A DNA stretch of 35,742 nt from Clostridiales bacterium (GTDB lineage Bacteria; Bacillota; Clostridia; Lachnospirales; WQUN01). The notes under the pieces were generated by a model that saw nothing but the letters and a program-made list of their open reading frames with translations, did no database searches and was not told the origin of the DNA. Positions 23,528 to 32,310 of this stretch are shown one piece after another (the stretch's first letter is position 1; each line of letters opens with the position of its first letter). The stretch spans positions 1-35,742 of the forward strand of contig JAISVZ010000174.1 of NCBI GenBank assembly GCA_031271295.1, given 5' to 3'. Both the position numbers and the translations under genes were made by a program.

Positions 23528-24426
23528 TACGCAAGCTTTATATCAGAGAGCTTTGCAATCGAATTTTTTTGCATGTATTCGCAAATACCGTTTAGCACAT
23601 CCGTAGTTGCGTTTGGGTTTGCAAAATTCGCGCTTCCAACCGCCACGGCGGTTGCGCCGGCAAGCAAGAATTCAACCGCGTCGCCGCCCGAACAGATGCC
23701 CCCCATCCCGATTATAGGAATTTTTACGCACCTCGCGGTTTGATAAACCATTCTTACCGCCACAGGTTTTACCGCAGGCCCGGAAAGGCCGCCGGTAACG
23801 TTGTATAATACCGGCCTTCGGCGGTTAATATCTATTTGCATTCCAAGAATTGTGTTTATCAGCGAAAGAGCGTCCGCGCCAGCGTCTTCGGCGGCTTTCG
23901 CAATTTCGGTAATATCGGTTACATTTGGGCTAAGTTTTACAATAAGCGGCTGTTTTGCGTACTTTTTAACTTCCCTTACCACGGCATGTGCCATTTTAGG
24001 GTTTTGCCCGAAGGCTATCCCGCCCTTTTTCAAGTTAGGGCATGATATGTTAAGCTCCAACAAATCCACCGCTTCGGTTGAAAGGCGCTGCGCTGCCTCG
24101 GCGTATTCCTCTTCCGTATGCCCGCATATATTTACAATAATTTTGGTATCGAACTGCTTTAAAAAAGGTAAATCTTCCTTTATGAAGGCTTCAACGCCCG
24201 GGTTTTGCAAACCTACGGAATTAAGAAGCCCGCCGTAAGTTTCCGCAATCCGGGGCGGCGGGTTGCCTTGCCACGGCGTAATTGAAACTCCCTTTACGGT
24301 TATTGCGCCAAGCTTGTTTAAATCCACAAAATCGGCGTATTCCTTTCCGGAGGCAAATGTGCCGGAGGCAGTAGTTACGGGGTTTTTAAGCTTTACACCG
24401 GCAATATCAACGGATAAGTCAACCAT
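23527..24426 (-). CDS. pyrD: Dihydroorotate dehydrogenase, catalytic subunit (type 1B)
   Basis: Oxidises dihydroorotate to orotate in pyrimidine synthesis and passes electrons through PyrK to NAD+. 299 residues from ATG 24426 (MVDLSVDIAGVKLKNP). The frame is open further upstream, but AAGGAGG precedes 24426 and the N-terminus fits the family. FMN barrel features: TTASGTF, NSVGLQNPG, LELNISCPN with catalytic Cys129 (cysteine is the mark of class 1), IVKLSPNVTD and GMGGICSGGDAVEF. Start and pyrK stop overlap by 8 nt, matching the fixed stoichiometry of the complex. Confidence 0.97.
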   Translation of the reverse strand: MVDLSVDIAGVKLKNPVTTASGTFASGKEYADFVDLNKLGAITVKGVSITPWQGNPPPRIAETYGGLLNSVGLQNPGVEAFIKEDLPFLKQFDTKIIVNICGHTEEEYAEAAQRLSTEAVDLLELNISCPNLKKGGIAFGQNPKMAHAVVREVKKYAKQPLIVKLSPNVTDITEIAKAAEDAGADALSLINTILGMQIDINRRRPVLYNVTGGLSGPAVKPVAVRMVYQTARCVKIPIIGMGGICSGGDAVEFLLAGATAVAVGSANFANPNATTDVLNGICEYMQKNSIAKLSDIKLA

Positions 24427-25237
24427 TCCACACAACCTCCTTTGAAGAAAAAACCGGGCCGTGCGCACAAACCTTTTTGTAGGCTTCGCCGTTTCCGTCA
24501 TTAGTTTTTGTTACGCAGCAAATACACGCGCCAACTCCGCAGCCCATACGCTCTTCCATTGAAACCTGCGCGGGAGTTGCGGTTTCATCGGCGTAACCCG
24601 ATACGGCTTTAAGCATCACCTTTGGGCCGCAGGCGAAGATTATTTCCGGGCTTTGGGGCAAAGCGCTGCCGCCGTCCGGATTATGCCGCAAAACATTTTT
24701 TATAAGCGAGATAACATTCCCCATGTAACCCTGCGAACCGTCGTCCGTTGAAATATAAACCTTTGCGCCGGTTTTTTCAAAATCGCTTTTAAGTATAACT
24801 TGCTGCGCGTTTTGAAAACCTGAAAAAACATTTATCTCCGCGTTAGAATTTGCTTTTTTTATATCCTGCGCCAATTTCAAAAGCGGGGGCGTTCCCATAC
24901 CGCCGCCTATAATTACTACGCGCTTTTGCGCCGAATAAGTAAAACCGTTTCCGCACGGGCCCAAAACCCTTAATGTTTTACCCTCCGGGTACTGGCTTAA
25001 AATTTTTGTGCCGCCGCCAACTACGCGGTAAACTATGCGCACCGTTCCCGCTTTGGCATCGGTTTGGCAAAACCCGAACGGACGCGGAAGCAGTTTGCTT
25101 TCGCTTTCTAAATATATTCCGGCAAACTGCCCGGCCTTGGCGGTTTCGGCAAGATATTCACTTTTAAAAATAAGTTCGTAAATATCGCGTGTAAGCGGCG
25201 CGTTTTTTAGTATTTGCGCATTAACAAGTTTTTTCAA
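24419..25237 (-). CDS. pyrK: Dihydroorotate dehydrogenase electron-transfer subunit
   Basis: Partner of PyrD 1B; carries FAD and a [2Fe-2S] cluster. Visible features: FAD-binding RPFGFCQ and the YRVVGGGTKIL stretch, the nucleotide-binding GGGMGTPPLLKLA, and a C-terminal cysteine cluster CGVGACICC with a further Cys in KVCAHGPVF. About 272 residues. I prefer TTG 25237 (then KKLVNAQI), with CGGAGATG at proper spacing; an in-frame ATG at 25261 has a weaker site and gives 280 residues. No other pyrimidine gene is in the window. Confidence 0.95.
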   Translation of the reverse strand: MKKLVNAQILKNAPLTRDIYELIFKSEYLAETAKAGQFAGIYLESESKLLPRPFGFCQTDAKAGTVRIVYRVVGGGTKILSQYPEGKTLRVLGPCGNGFTYSAQKRVVIIGGGMGTPPLLKLAQDIKKANSNAEINVFSGFQNAQQVILKSDFEKTGAKVYISTDDGSQGYMGNVISLIKNVLRHNPDGGSALPQSPEIIFACGPKVMLKAVSGYADETATPAQVSMEERMGCGVGACICCVTKTNDGNGEAYKKVCAHGPVFSSKEVVWNG

Positions 25238-25284
25238 TTGATCATCTCCGTATTGTTTCATTCCGGTAAAGCGTAAAAACCGTT

Positions 25285-25362
25285 TTACCTTTGGGAATTA
25301 CCTTTGTAAGTTGCATTTATGAGTTAGCTTTTTGAGTTAGCTTTATAAATTACCTTTGGGAA
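25285..25362. repeat. Short local repeats at the 3' end of the GH39 gene
   Basis: TTACCTTTGGGAA occurs at 25285-25297 and 25350-25362, and GAGTTAGCTTT at 25321-25331 and 25334-25344. The second 13-mer contains the GH39 stop codon, so the stretch looks like slipped duplication of the gene's end. Confidence 0.6.
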
Positions 25363-26855
25363 ATTGTTCTGCTGTAGGAAAAACCCCTGTCGCTAACCAT
25401 TGTAACCGGTTCAAGTTCAAAATAAACCACCGCGCTTGGCTTTAAGCTGAGATTAAAGCAAACGCTTCCCGCTTGCGCAGATAATTGTTCGCTTTTTATA
25501 TACGGCGCGGAGGATTCCCTCAAAATTTGCAGTTGCTCTTTTGAAAGGTTAGCGGGTTCGCCCATATCGTGCCAAATTTTAAGCGGGTTGGCGTTTAATT
25601 CGTCTACGGTTTTGGTAATAAGGCAAAAGGCTTCGCCGCTTCCTTCGGCGCTTTCAAGCGCAAAATTAAGCGTTAATTCCTCATCCGCAAGGCTCCACGC
25701 TATACCTGTGTACTTCCCGTTTTTATCCCTTACAATTACCGAATCCCCCGTGCGGTGTACGCATTCGCCTTTAAGGTTTTTGAAAAATTGGAATGTCCAA
25801 AACGTGGGCTTGGGAATAAGACCGTTCGCCACAAGCCCGAACCCGCCGTGAAACGGTGTATACGGCACGCCCTGTTCCTCAAAAATATCCCCAAATGTCC
25901 AATACGAATATGATTCGTTAGAATCCCCAAAAGTTGAGAGCATATACGCCGTATACGCGGCGTTATAAATTGTGTCGTGAATGGTAGCCTTTGGCACATA
26001 CGAGGTGTTAAACTCCGTAATGTGAATTTCCATATCCTTAAATTCCGGGAAGCTGTCCACGATGCGGCGGGTAGTGTTAACGCTGTCCATGCAGCCTTCC
26101 GGCTCAACAAGCTTTACATACATATAGTGCCCGTCTGTTTCCGGCGGGTTAGACGTATAGTGGTGACGCGTTATAAAATCAATCGCGATTTTCTTTTCCT
26201 TGCAGAATTGCAGAAATTCCTTCATCCAGCGTTCGTCGTCCACACCGCAAATTGCCGGGCCGCCAACGCGAAAACGAGTATCAACGCTTTTCACCGCGTT
26301 AAAGCTTTCCTCAAACAGGCGGAAGTATTCGCGCATATCCGCGCCCTTCCAAAAGCCCGGAAGGTTAGGCTCGTTCCAAACCTCAATAGGCCATGTAATT
26401 ACCTCGTCCGCGCCGTAACGAGAAATAAGATGCTTTAGAAGGTTTTGCACCAAATCGCGCCAGGCTGCGTAATCTTTCGGCGGGGTTACGTTGCCCTTCC
26501 AGTAAAACACTGTTTGGCTTCCGGACGCCATTTTTTCCGGCATAAAGCCAAGTTCCAAAAACGGACGCAGGTTAAGCTCCAAATACCTATCCATAACCAT
26601 GTCGAGGTAGGTAAAGTTGTATTCGGCTTTTTTAACGCCGTTTTCCTCGTATTCGTGATAAATTGCCATGTCGTCGGTAAAAAGACCGTGCCCGCGTATG
26701 TACTTGAAGCCGATTTTTTCCTGAACAAGTTTAAGCTGCTCAAAATATTCGTGAAACAGGGCAAGGTACATACGCCCCGTGCCAACGCAAAAATCCGCGT
26801 TGTTTTTGAAGGGAATAACGGTGTTTGAAGAGATGGTGTAGGTTTTTTCAGGCAT
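25350..26855 (-). CDS. GH39 family glycosidase (beta-xylosidase type)
   Basis: 501 residues, the usual size of GH39 beta-xylosidases. The acid/base Glu162 lies in EVWNEPNLPGFW and the nucleophile Glu281 in HITEFNTSY, with spacing close to that of the Thermoanaerobacterium enzyme. FIRGHGL-like KYIRGHGLF and HHYTSNPP also fit the clan A barrel; the C-terminal ~130 residues are the beta-sandwich accessory domain. No signal peptide, so it acts in the cytosol on imported xylo-oligosaccharides. Exact substrate not certain, since GH39 also contains alpha-iduronidases and other activities. AAGGAG lies 8 nt before the ATG. No transporter or other xylan gene is adjacent. Confidence 0.93.
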   Translation of the reverse strand: MPEKTYTISSNTVIPFKNNADFCVGTGRMYLALFHEYFEQLKLVQEKIGFKYIRGHGLFTDDMAIYHEYEENGVKKAEYNFTYLDMVMDRYLELNLRPFLELGFMPEKMASGSQTVFYWKGNVTPPKDYAAWRDLVQNLLKHLISRYGADEVITWPIEVWNEPNLPGFWKGADMREYFRLFEESFNAVKSVDTRFRVGGPAICGVDDERWMKEFLQFCKEKKIAIDFITRHHYTSNPPETDGHYMYVKLVEPEGCMDSVNTTRRIVDSFPEFKDMEIHITEFNTSYVPKATIHDTIYNAAYTAYMLSTFGDSNESYSYWTFGDIFEEQGVPYTPFHGGFGLVANGLIPKPTFWTFQFFKNLKGECVHRTGDSVIVRDKNGKYTGIAWSLADEELTLNFALESAEGSGEAFCLITKTVDELNANPLKIWHDMGEPANLSKEQLQILRESSAPYIKSEQLSAQAGSVCFNLSLKPSAVVYFELEPVTMVSDRGFSYSRTISQR

Positions 26856-26946
26856 AATAACAGCTCCTTTTTTGAATTTTAGAAAATTTTGCGGCTTAGT
26901 TTAAACCATTTTACCATATTGGTGACGGGTTCTGTAAATGCTACAA

Positions 26947-26974
26947 ATTATAGCATGAATTTGGAAGTATTCAA
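26947..26974 (-). promoter_or_regulatory. Promoter of the GH39 gene
   Basis: On the minus strand TTGAAT (974-969), 16 nt, then TATAAT preceded by TG (extended -10), about 92 bp before the start codon. TGCTA/TAGCA form a small inverted repeat over the -10, a possible operator. Confidence 0.6.
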
Positions 26975-27231
26975 ATATCATTTTGAAAATAGGCGGGTTA
27001 CTGAAGATGGGAGGGTTACTTACGTCTATGATTGTTTCATTTCCGTTCACACCACTGCTGAAAATGAATAGTATTGCGCCGCCTTTGAGTAATAAGCTGA
27101 CATTTTCATTTTTTCGTTTTCGGCAATTTGACTATGCGTTGCCCAGAACGGAATGTTGATAACTACCCACTAATATCAAATCGCTAATAACTACCCGCGT
27201 TTTTTGTGGCGTTCTATAAGGGGTTACAGGA

Positions 27232-27472
27232 GGGCTTCGGCGCAAATTATATCGCCCAGCAATGTGCCACCTGACGCTTCAGAACATTTTTGAGCGCACC
27301 AAGTTAGTAAAGGGTTCTATTTTTGCGGTGCGCTCAAAAATATTCTTCTCGCTGCTCTGGTGAACCAATTTTCGCCATTAGTGTATCGCATTGATTATTT
27401 TTTTGACGGCGAAAATTGTTTCCCCGCCGCGCGGCACAATCATGCTGTTCGATATAACCCGCGCCGAAGCCC
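27232..27472. repeat. Left arm core: closing stem plus two hairpins
   Basis: GGGCTTCGGCGC (27232-27243) pairs perfectly with GCGCCGAAGCCC (27461-27472), and the stem continues through TTATATCG/CGATATAA and TGTGCC/GGCACA. Inside lie hairpin A, with GAACATTTTTGAGCGCACC (27282-27300) pairing 18 of 19 with 27327-27345, and hairpin B, with CAATTTTCGCC (27366-27376) pairing 11 of 11 with 27408-27418. Confidence 0.8.
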
Positions 27473-27705
27473 GGTAGCATGTTCTTTGCAGGCGGCGAAA
27501 GGAGCGCGCGTGTAATCAAGTGTACCCTTTGCAGATGGCGAAAGATTTGCGCAAAGCCGCGCCGTAACACATATTTCAACTCATTCGATTAGGCAATCGG
27601 CGTAATTATTGCCCGCGCGAGTAATCAAGCATATTAAATTTGAATATCTTAGCTGTTATGCAGCGCTAAGAGCTTTAAAATGCAGATTGCATTAAATGCG
27701 GAATT

Positions 27706-27745
27706 TGGAATAATTAGTGACATATATATGTCACTAATTATTCCA
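27706..27745. repeat. 40-bp perfect palindrome without spacer
   Basis: The half-site TGGAATAATTAGTGACATAT is followed directly by its exact reverse complement. It lies in the centre of the foldback element. Perfect spacer-free palindromes of this length are unusual and prone to deletion. Confidence 0.9.
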
Positions 27746-28093
27746 TGAGCTCAAATATAAGTAGTGCTAAATATTTATATTGTTCAGTGTTTGCGGTACT
27801 TGTTACTTGCTAAAGGGCGCTTATTTTACGGCTTTGATTTATATCTACCAACGTCAGAACCGAAATAATTTTCTTACCGCGCTATAACACTTTACGCGTA
27901 TTAATAAATGCAACGTTAGAAAATTAATCGCTTGGACATAATTAAGCCATTCGCTTATCTTGCAAGGATGCTGTAGTTACGCTTCCCACGAATATTTGGC
28001 AATGTATGAATTCTCGTAACCCTTTTGCTTCCTGCAAAGAACACACCCGATTGTTTATGCGCTTCTTTCGCCGCCTGCAAAGAACATGCTGCC

Positions 28094-28336
28094 GGCTTCG
28101 GCGCGGGTTATATTGCACAGCATGATTGTGCCACGCGGCGGGGAAACAATTTTCGCCGCCGCAATACGCTATCTCTGCGCATAACTAATTGGCGAAAATT
28201 GGTTCACCAGAGCAGCGAGAAGAATATTTTTGAGCGCACCGCAAAAATAGACCCTTTACTATAACTTTAGTGCGCTCAAAAATGTTCTGAAGCGTCAGGT
28301 GGCACATTGCTGGGCGATATAATTTGCGTCGAAGCC
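28094..28336. repeat. Right arm core, inverted copy of 27232-27472
   Basis: Same closing stem and both hairpins. Both stem halves of hairpin B are identical to the left arm while its ~31-nt loop is largely different. In hairpin A one closing C-G pair becomes U-G. Stem conservation with loop divergence is the pattern of a selected structure. Confidence 0.8.
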
Positions 28337-28581
28337 TCTACAACCCTTGCCAAATTTGGAGCAAAAGTGCGGGCAATTATTAGTGTTTAGTTCTGAGCGG
28401 TATACATCTAAATTGCTATCTGCGAAAAATGAAAATGTCAGCTTATTATTCAAAGGTGAAACAATTGTGCAGGTGATGCACCCAATAATTTTTAAATGCA
28501 CCTAACCTTGACAATAAACAGCGGCGAGAGTGTGAACAGTAACTTCCGCCGCGCTTGCGCGTATATTTGTACCTGTTAAGA

Positions 28582-28611
28582 TTGACTGAAACATATCTGA
28601 TATAATATAAT
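28582..28611 (+). promoter_or_regulatory. Promoter of the diguanylate cyclase gene
   Basis: TTGACT, 18 nt, TATAAT; about 110 bp before the start codon. Confidence 0.65.
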
Positions 28612-28721
28612 GCAGTATGTGGAAACGGTAAAGAAATTGAAACTGCACAGCGGTAATAGAAAACAGTTATAAAGAGCTTCGCATAGATGTTATTAAATGC
28701 GGCGGATGAGGGGTACGCAAT

Positions 28722-30344
28722 ATGAAAAGGGTTTGGAATAATCTACGCATTGAAATAGTCGCAATAATTATTCTTGTTGCGCTGACACTTTCTCTCAGCC
28801 TTTATTTAGTTACCTATATTAGGTACCGCGATTTAACCCTCGAACTTTTAAAGGACGATGCCGAGGCCATTAACAAATATGCCGCCGGCATTGTGGACGA
28901 AAAAAGTTTTACGGATTTAAACACAATTGATGACGAAACTTCCGAATTATACGAAACGAGCCAAAACAACCTCAGGCGAATACGCGAAATTGCCAACTTG
29001 CGTTATTTGTACACGGCAAAGCAAAACGAGGAAGGCCAATTCATTTATGTAATGGACGGTATTGACCGCGCAGCGGAGGATTTTCGCCACCCCGGTGATT
29101 TAATCGAAGCTGAAATTATTCCGGACCTTTCCCGGTGCTTAGATGGCGAAACTGTATTCGGAGACGAAATTCTCAATACCGAATGGGGTTACGTATACGT
29201 TGTGTATTTTCCGTTTAACGCGGCAAACGGGGATGTAATAGGCGCTATCGGAATGGAGTTCGATTGCGATAAGTTATATGACTATATTAATTTTGCCCGG
29301 ATTATGACAATTATTATCGCGCTTGCCGTATCCGCCGTTTCAATAGCGGTTGCTTATATCGCCGCCGGGCGCTTCATTAAGAAAACCGAAAAGAATATAA
29401 AAAAGTTAGAACTGGAAGTTTCAGAAAGCGAGGAACTTACGAAAACGGTAAAGGAAGCAAGCCCCGTGGCATATATATTATGTAATGAGGATCTCACCGT
29501 TTTGGATTGCAACGCCAAGGCCCTGAAACTATTTGCCTGCGAGGATAAGGATAGCCTTATAGGCAACTACTGGAGAGATTATATGCCGGAGTATCAGCCG
29601 GACGGCCGCAATTCCATGCAAAAGGCAAGGGAGATGGCAGGCCGCTGCAAGGCGTGCGGACGCTACGTTTTCGAATGGTTTTTCAAAACCGCGAAAGGGG
29701 ATACCTTTCCTACGGAAGTTTCGCTTACAAGGCTCGATAATAAAAGCGGCGTTTACCTGATAGTTTATATGTACGATTTGAGTAATATCAGAAAAATGGA
29801 GCAAAGTATACATAAGCTGAAAAACGAGGCGGAAAAAATTTTTTACGACCCGCTTACCGGCGTTTATAACCGAAGGTTCTTAGACGAAACCATGAACCGC
29901 GTAATGAGAAGGATGTCTCGCGATGGCACAACGCTGTCTATAATGATGATAGATTTGGATTTTTTCAAAAGGTATAACGATACTTACGGCCACGCGGAAG
30001 GCGATAAATGCTTAAAGGCTGTGGCGGGCATACTAACACGCGGAGTAACGCGCTCGTCCGATTTTGTGGCGCGATACGGCGGCGAGGAATTTGTAATTGT
30101 TTTGCCGGATACCGAAGGGCAGGGAGCGTGCGCTATAGCCGCGAAACTGCTGGAAAATGTGCGAAAAGCCGGAATTCCCCACATAAATAACGGCGCGGCG
30201 GATTGCGTTACAATTTCAATAGGCGTAACTGCGGGCAAGGTTTTGCACGCGCACGCCCTGGAGGATTTTATCGAAAAGGCGGACGAAATGCTTTATAAAT
30301 CCAAAAACGGCGGCAGAAATACATACCATTACGAAGAGCTGTAA
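28722..30344 (+). CDS. Membrane diguanylate cyclase (sensor-PAS-GGDEF)
   Basis: Makes cyclic di-GMP from two GTP. 540 residues: membrane helix 1 (about 8-30), an outer sensor domain of about 155 residues, membrane helix 2 (about 193-217), a short coiled linker, a PAS domain (about 240-350) containing CKACG, and a GGDEF domain (about 370-538). The catalytic signature is GGEEF (453-457), preceded by the product-inhibition site R444-S-S-D447 at the standard distance, so the enzyme is probably active and feedback-inhibited. FYDPLTGVYNRRFLDE begins the cyclase domain. Upstream of galE and flagellin, so a motility link is plausible. GAGGGG precedes the ATG. Confidence 0.95.
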   Translation: MKRVWNNLRIEIVAIIILVALTLSLSLYLVTYIRYRDLTLELLKDDAEAINKYAAGIVDEKSFTDLNTIDDETSELYETSQNNLRRIREIANLRYLYTAKQNEEGQFIYVMDGIDRAAEDFRHPGDLIEAEIIPDLSRCLDGETVFGDEILNTEWGYVYVVYFPFNAANGDVIGAIGMEFDCDKLYDYINFARIMTIIIALAVSAVSIAVAYIAAGRFIKKTEKNIKKLELEVSESEELTKTVKEASPVAYILCNEDLTVLDCNAKALKLFACEDKDSLIGNYWRDYMPEYQPDGRNSMQKAREMAGRCKACGRYVFEWFFKTAKGDTFPTEVSLTRLDNKSGVYLIVYMYDLSNIRKMEQSIHKLKNEAEKIFYDPLTGVYNRRFLDETMNRVMRRMSRDGTTLSIMMIDLDFFKRYNDTYGHAEGDKCLKAVAGILTRGVTRSSDFVARYGGEEFVIVLPDTEGQGACAIAAKLLENVRKAGIPHINNGAADCVTISIGVTAGKVLHAHALEDFIEKADEMLYKSKNGGRNTYHYEEL

Positions 30345-30365
30345 GATGCGCGCGCGCGGTGAAAA

Positions 30366-30435
30366 CGCTGCCCGCCTATGCAGCCAAAGGCCGGCCGCGC
30401 GGAAGGACACAGCGCTGCCCGCCCATGCAGCCAAA
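30366..30435. repeat. 23-bp direct repeat before galE
   Basis: CGCTGCCCGCCTATGCAGCC plus AAA at 30366-30388 recurs at 30413-30435 with one difference, separated by 24 bp of GC-rich sequence. Each unit contains GCTGC...GCAGC, so each can form a small hairpin. It lies directly before the galE ribosome binding site. Confidence 0.75.
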
Positions 30436-30448
30436 CGAGGTGTTTAAA

Positions 30449-31459
30449 ATGAAGGTGTTTGTTACGGGAGGCGCGGGTTACGTGGGTTCGGTAGTGTGCT
30501 CCGCGCTTATAGATTCGGGTTTTGTGCCCGTGGTTTTAGATTCGCTTGTAACCGGGCGCGACGAATTTGTTAAGGATAAAATTTTCTATCAGGGCGACAT
30601 GGGCGATTCCGTTTTGTTGGAGCGGATTTTTCGCGAGCATCCGGATATTGAAATTATGATTCACTGCGCGGAAAAAGCCGCCGTGGAGCAATCCGTGCTA
30701 ATGCCCTACGAATATTACCAGTCCAACGTGGTTAAAAGCTTGGAGCTTTTTAACACGGTGCAAAAACACGGAGTAAAGAAAATAATATATTCATCCTCGG
30801 CAAGCCTTTACGACGACGTTCCGGGTTATATGGTAACCGAATCGTCACCGGTAAACCCGCGAAGCCCTTACGCGCGTTCCAAATACGCAACCGAAATGAT
30901 TCTTAGGGATTTTGCGGCGGCATACGGCACAAGATGCATTACTCTGCGTTATTTTAACCCCATCGGCGCAGACCCGTTTCTTCGTAGCGGCATACAGCCC
31001 AAAAACCCGGACAGCATTATTCGCGAACTTGCAAAGGTTGCAAGCGGCGAGGAAAAAACCTTTACAATTTGGGGTAAGGACTGGGGCACAAGGGACGGCA
31101 CATGCATAAGGGATTATATCCACATATGGGATTTGGCAAAAGCGTATGTAAAGGCCGCAGAGAAATTTGACGACGCCTTTGAAAAGAATATTAATAAATT
31201 TAAGGATTATTTAACAATAAATATCGGAGCGGGTATAGGAGTTACGGTAAAGGAATTTATTTACGCGTATGAAAATGTTACGGGCGAAAAAATAAACTTC
31301 GTTTACGCTCAAAGAAGGCCGGGGGATATCGCAGGGTCTTACGCGAATACGTCCAGAGCCAAGCATTTGCTGGACTGGGAGGCGGAATTGCCGCTTGAAG
31401 AGGCAATAAATGACGCGCGCCGCTGGGAAGAGGCGAAAGAAAAGAAAACAGAAAAATAG
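30449..31459 (+). CDS. galE: UDP-glucose 4-epimerase-like NAD-dependent epimerase
   Basis: Extended short-chain dehydrogenase of 336 residues. NAD-binding TGGAGYVGS lies at 6-14, the catalytic pair is Tyr141 and Lys145 (PYARSKYATE), and the SSSASLYDD serine strand and LRYFNPIGA match GalE. Interconverts UDP-glucose and UDP-galactose, or possibly the N-acetyl forms. The ATG at 30449 has CGAGGTG upstream; the frame is open to a GTG at 30359 within the repeated GC-rich leader, which I regard as untranslated. The next gene is flagellin, so supply of sugar nucleotide for flagellar or surface glycans is a reasonable guess. Slightly atypical residues (CAEKAAVEQS instead of the usual AGLKAVGES) leave exact substrate open. 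Confidence 0.88.
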   Translation: MKVFVTGGAGYVGSVVCSALIDSGFVPVVLDSLVTGRDEFVKDKIFYQGDMGDSVLLERIFREHPDIEIMIHCAEKAAVEQSVLMPYEYYQSNVVKSLELFNTVQKHGVKKIIYSSSASLYDDVPGYMVTESSPVNPRSPYARSKYATEMILRDFAAAYGTRCITLRYFNPIGADPFLRSGIQPKNPDSIIRELAKVASGEEKTFTIWGKDWGTRDGTCIRDYIHIWDLAKAYVKAAEKFDDAFEKNINKFKDYLTINIGAGIGVTVKEFIYAYENVTGEKINFVYAQRRPGDIAGSYANTSRAKHLLDWEAELPLEEAINDARRWEEAKEKKTEK

Positions 31460-31488
31460 TTGACATAATCGAATCGTGGGAGTATGCT
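31460..31488 (+). promoter_or_regulatory. Promoter of the flagellin gene
   Basis: TTGACA, 17 nt, TATGCT, starting at the galE stop codon. It is a sigma-A-type match; no SigD-type site (TAAA-N15-GCCGATAA) is seen. Confidence 0.6.
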
Positions 31489-31535
31489 GTAATTAGTAAA
31501 ATAATCCGTTAATTTTGGCATAAGGAGGGATAAAA

Positions 31536-32300
31536 ATGAGTTCGGCTACAGAAAGTATCGACAGCGCAATGATGAGCGCGTATCAGCAAATTTCATCGGG
31601 TAAAAGGATAAACAGCGCAGCGGACGATGCCGCGGGGCTTGCGATATCCGAAAAAATGGCCGCTCAGGCAAGAGGGTTAGAGCAGGGTACGGAGAACGCG
31701 CAGGATATGCAAAACCTGCTTCGAACAGCGGAAGGCGGGCTGGAGAATATTTCGTCGGCGCTTAACCGGATGCGCGAAATAGGCGTTCAGGCAAGCAACG
31801 GCATTTATACCGATTCCGACAAGGCGGCAATGCAGCTTGAGGTAGACCAATTAAAGAGTTTTATTAAGGATTCCGTAAAGGGAACGGAATTTAACACAAT
31901 GAAACTTTTAGACGGCAGTTATTATAATAAGCAAGCCGCGGTTTCCCCAAACGGAGATTCCATAAAAATTTATTTAGAGGATTCTTCCCTGGAAACGCTC
32001 GGCATTGCGGATTTCGACGTTACGGGGGATTTCAACCTTGGCTCGTTAGACAAAGCGCTGGAAAACGTGAACGATGCCCGCGCAAGAATCGGAGCGACGC
32101 AAAACCGTTTGGAGTATACCATAAATTCCAACGAAACGTCTTATCTTAACCAAATGCAGGCTATGAGCCGCATTGCGGACGCGGATATAGGCAAGGCTAT
32201 GATGGATAAAAGCCGCAGCGACGTTTTGATGCAGTATCAGGTTTTCTCCCAAAAGGAGCAAATGCAGCGCACCGGCAGTATGCTAAGCTTACTTAAGTAA
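31536..32300 (+). CDS. Flagellin, short form
   Basis: Filament subunit of 254 residues. The N-terminal D0/D1 signature ISSGKRINSAADDAAGLAIS (positions 19-38) and the RMREIGVQASNG, EFNTMKLLDG and C-terminal LNQMQAMSRIADADIGKAMM helices are all present. The variable D2/D3 part is almost absent (about 130-180). The extreme N-terminus is about ten residues shorter than the usual MRINHNISAL form, starting MSSATESID; AAGGAGG sits 7 nt before this ATG, so the start is sound. Short-headed flagellins of this type occur in several Clostridia. It stands alone, outside the main flagellar operon, with its own promoter and terminator. Confidence 0.93.
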   Translation: MSSATESIDSAMMSAYQQISSGKRINSAADDAAGLAISEKMAAQARGLEQGTENAQDMQNLLRTAEGGLENISSALNRMREIGVQASNGIYTDSDKAAMQLEVDQLKSFIKDSVKGTEFNTMKLLDGSYYNKQAAVSPNGDSIKIYLEDSSLETLGIADFDVTGDFNLGSLDKALENVNDARARIGATQNRLEYTINSNETSYLNQMQAMSRIADADIGKAMMDKSRSDVLMQYQVFSQKEQMQRTGSMLSLLK

Positions 32301-32310
32301 ATAAAACTAT

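Larger units (their letters stand above)
27082..28457. repeat. Large foldback element with ~440-465-bp inverted arms
   Basis: No credible gene in this stretch. The left arm (27082-27546) and right arm (28022-28457) are inverted, clearly homologous copies. The best-conserved part is 27232-27500 against 28070-28336; the outer parts differ by a ~30-nt indel. Short open frames in the arms are by-products of the palindromes. It could be two inverted insertions of one dispersed repeat, a non-autonomous transposon, or genes for a structured RNA. Confidence 0.85.

Noticed and set aside
26889-27071. 60-codon plus-strand frame upstream of the foldback element
   Set aside because: No ribosome binding site, and it covers the GH39 promoter region on the other strand.
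27334-27579. 81-codon minus frame and its counterpart at 28025-28264 (plus), sharing GFGAGYI.QHDCA.RRGN
   Set aside because: They resemble each other only because they lie in the two inverted arms; no ribosome binding site, no shared start or end, and the sequence is dominated by palindromic stems.
27082-28457. CRISPR array
   Set aside because: The repeats are two long inverted arms, not short direct repeats with regular spacers; no cas genes nearby.
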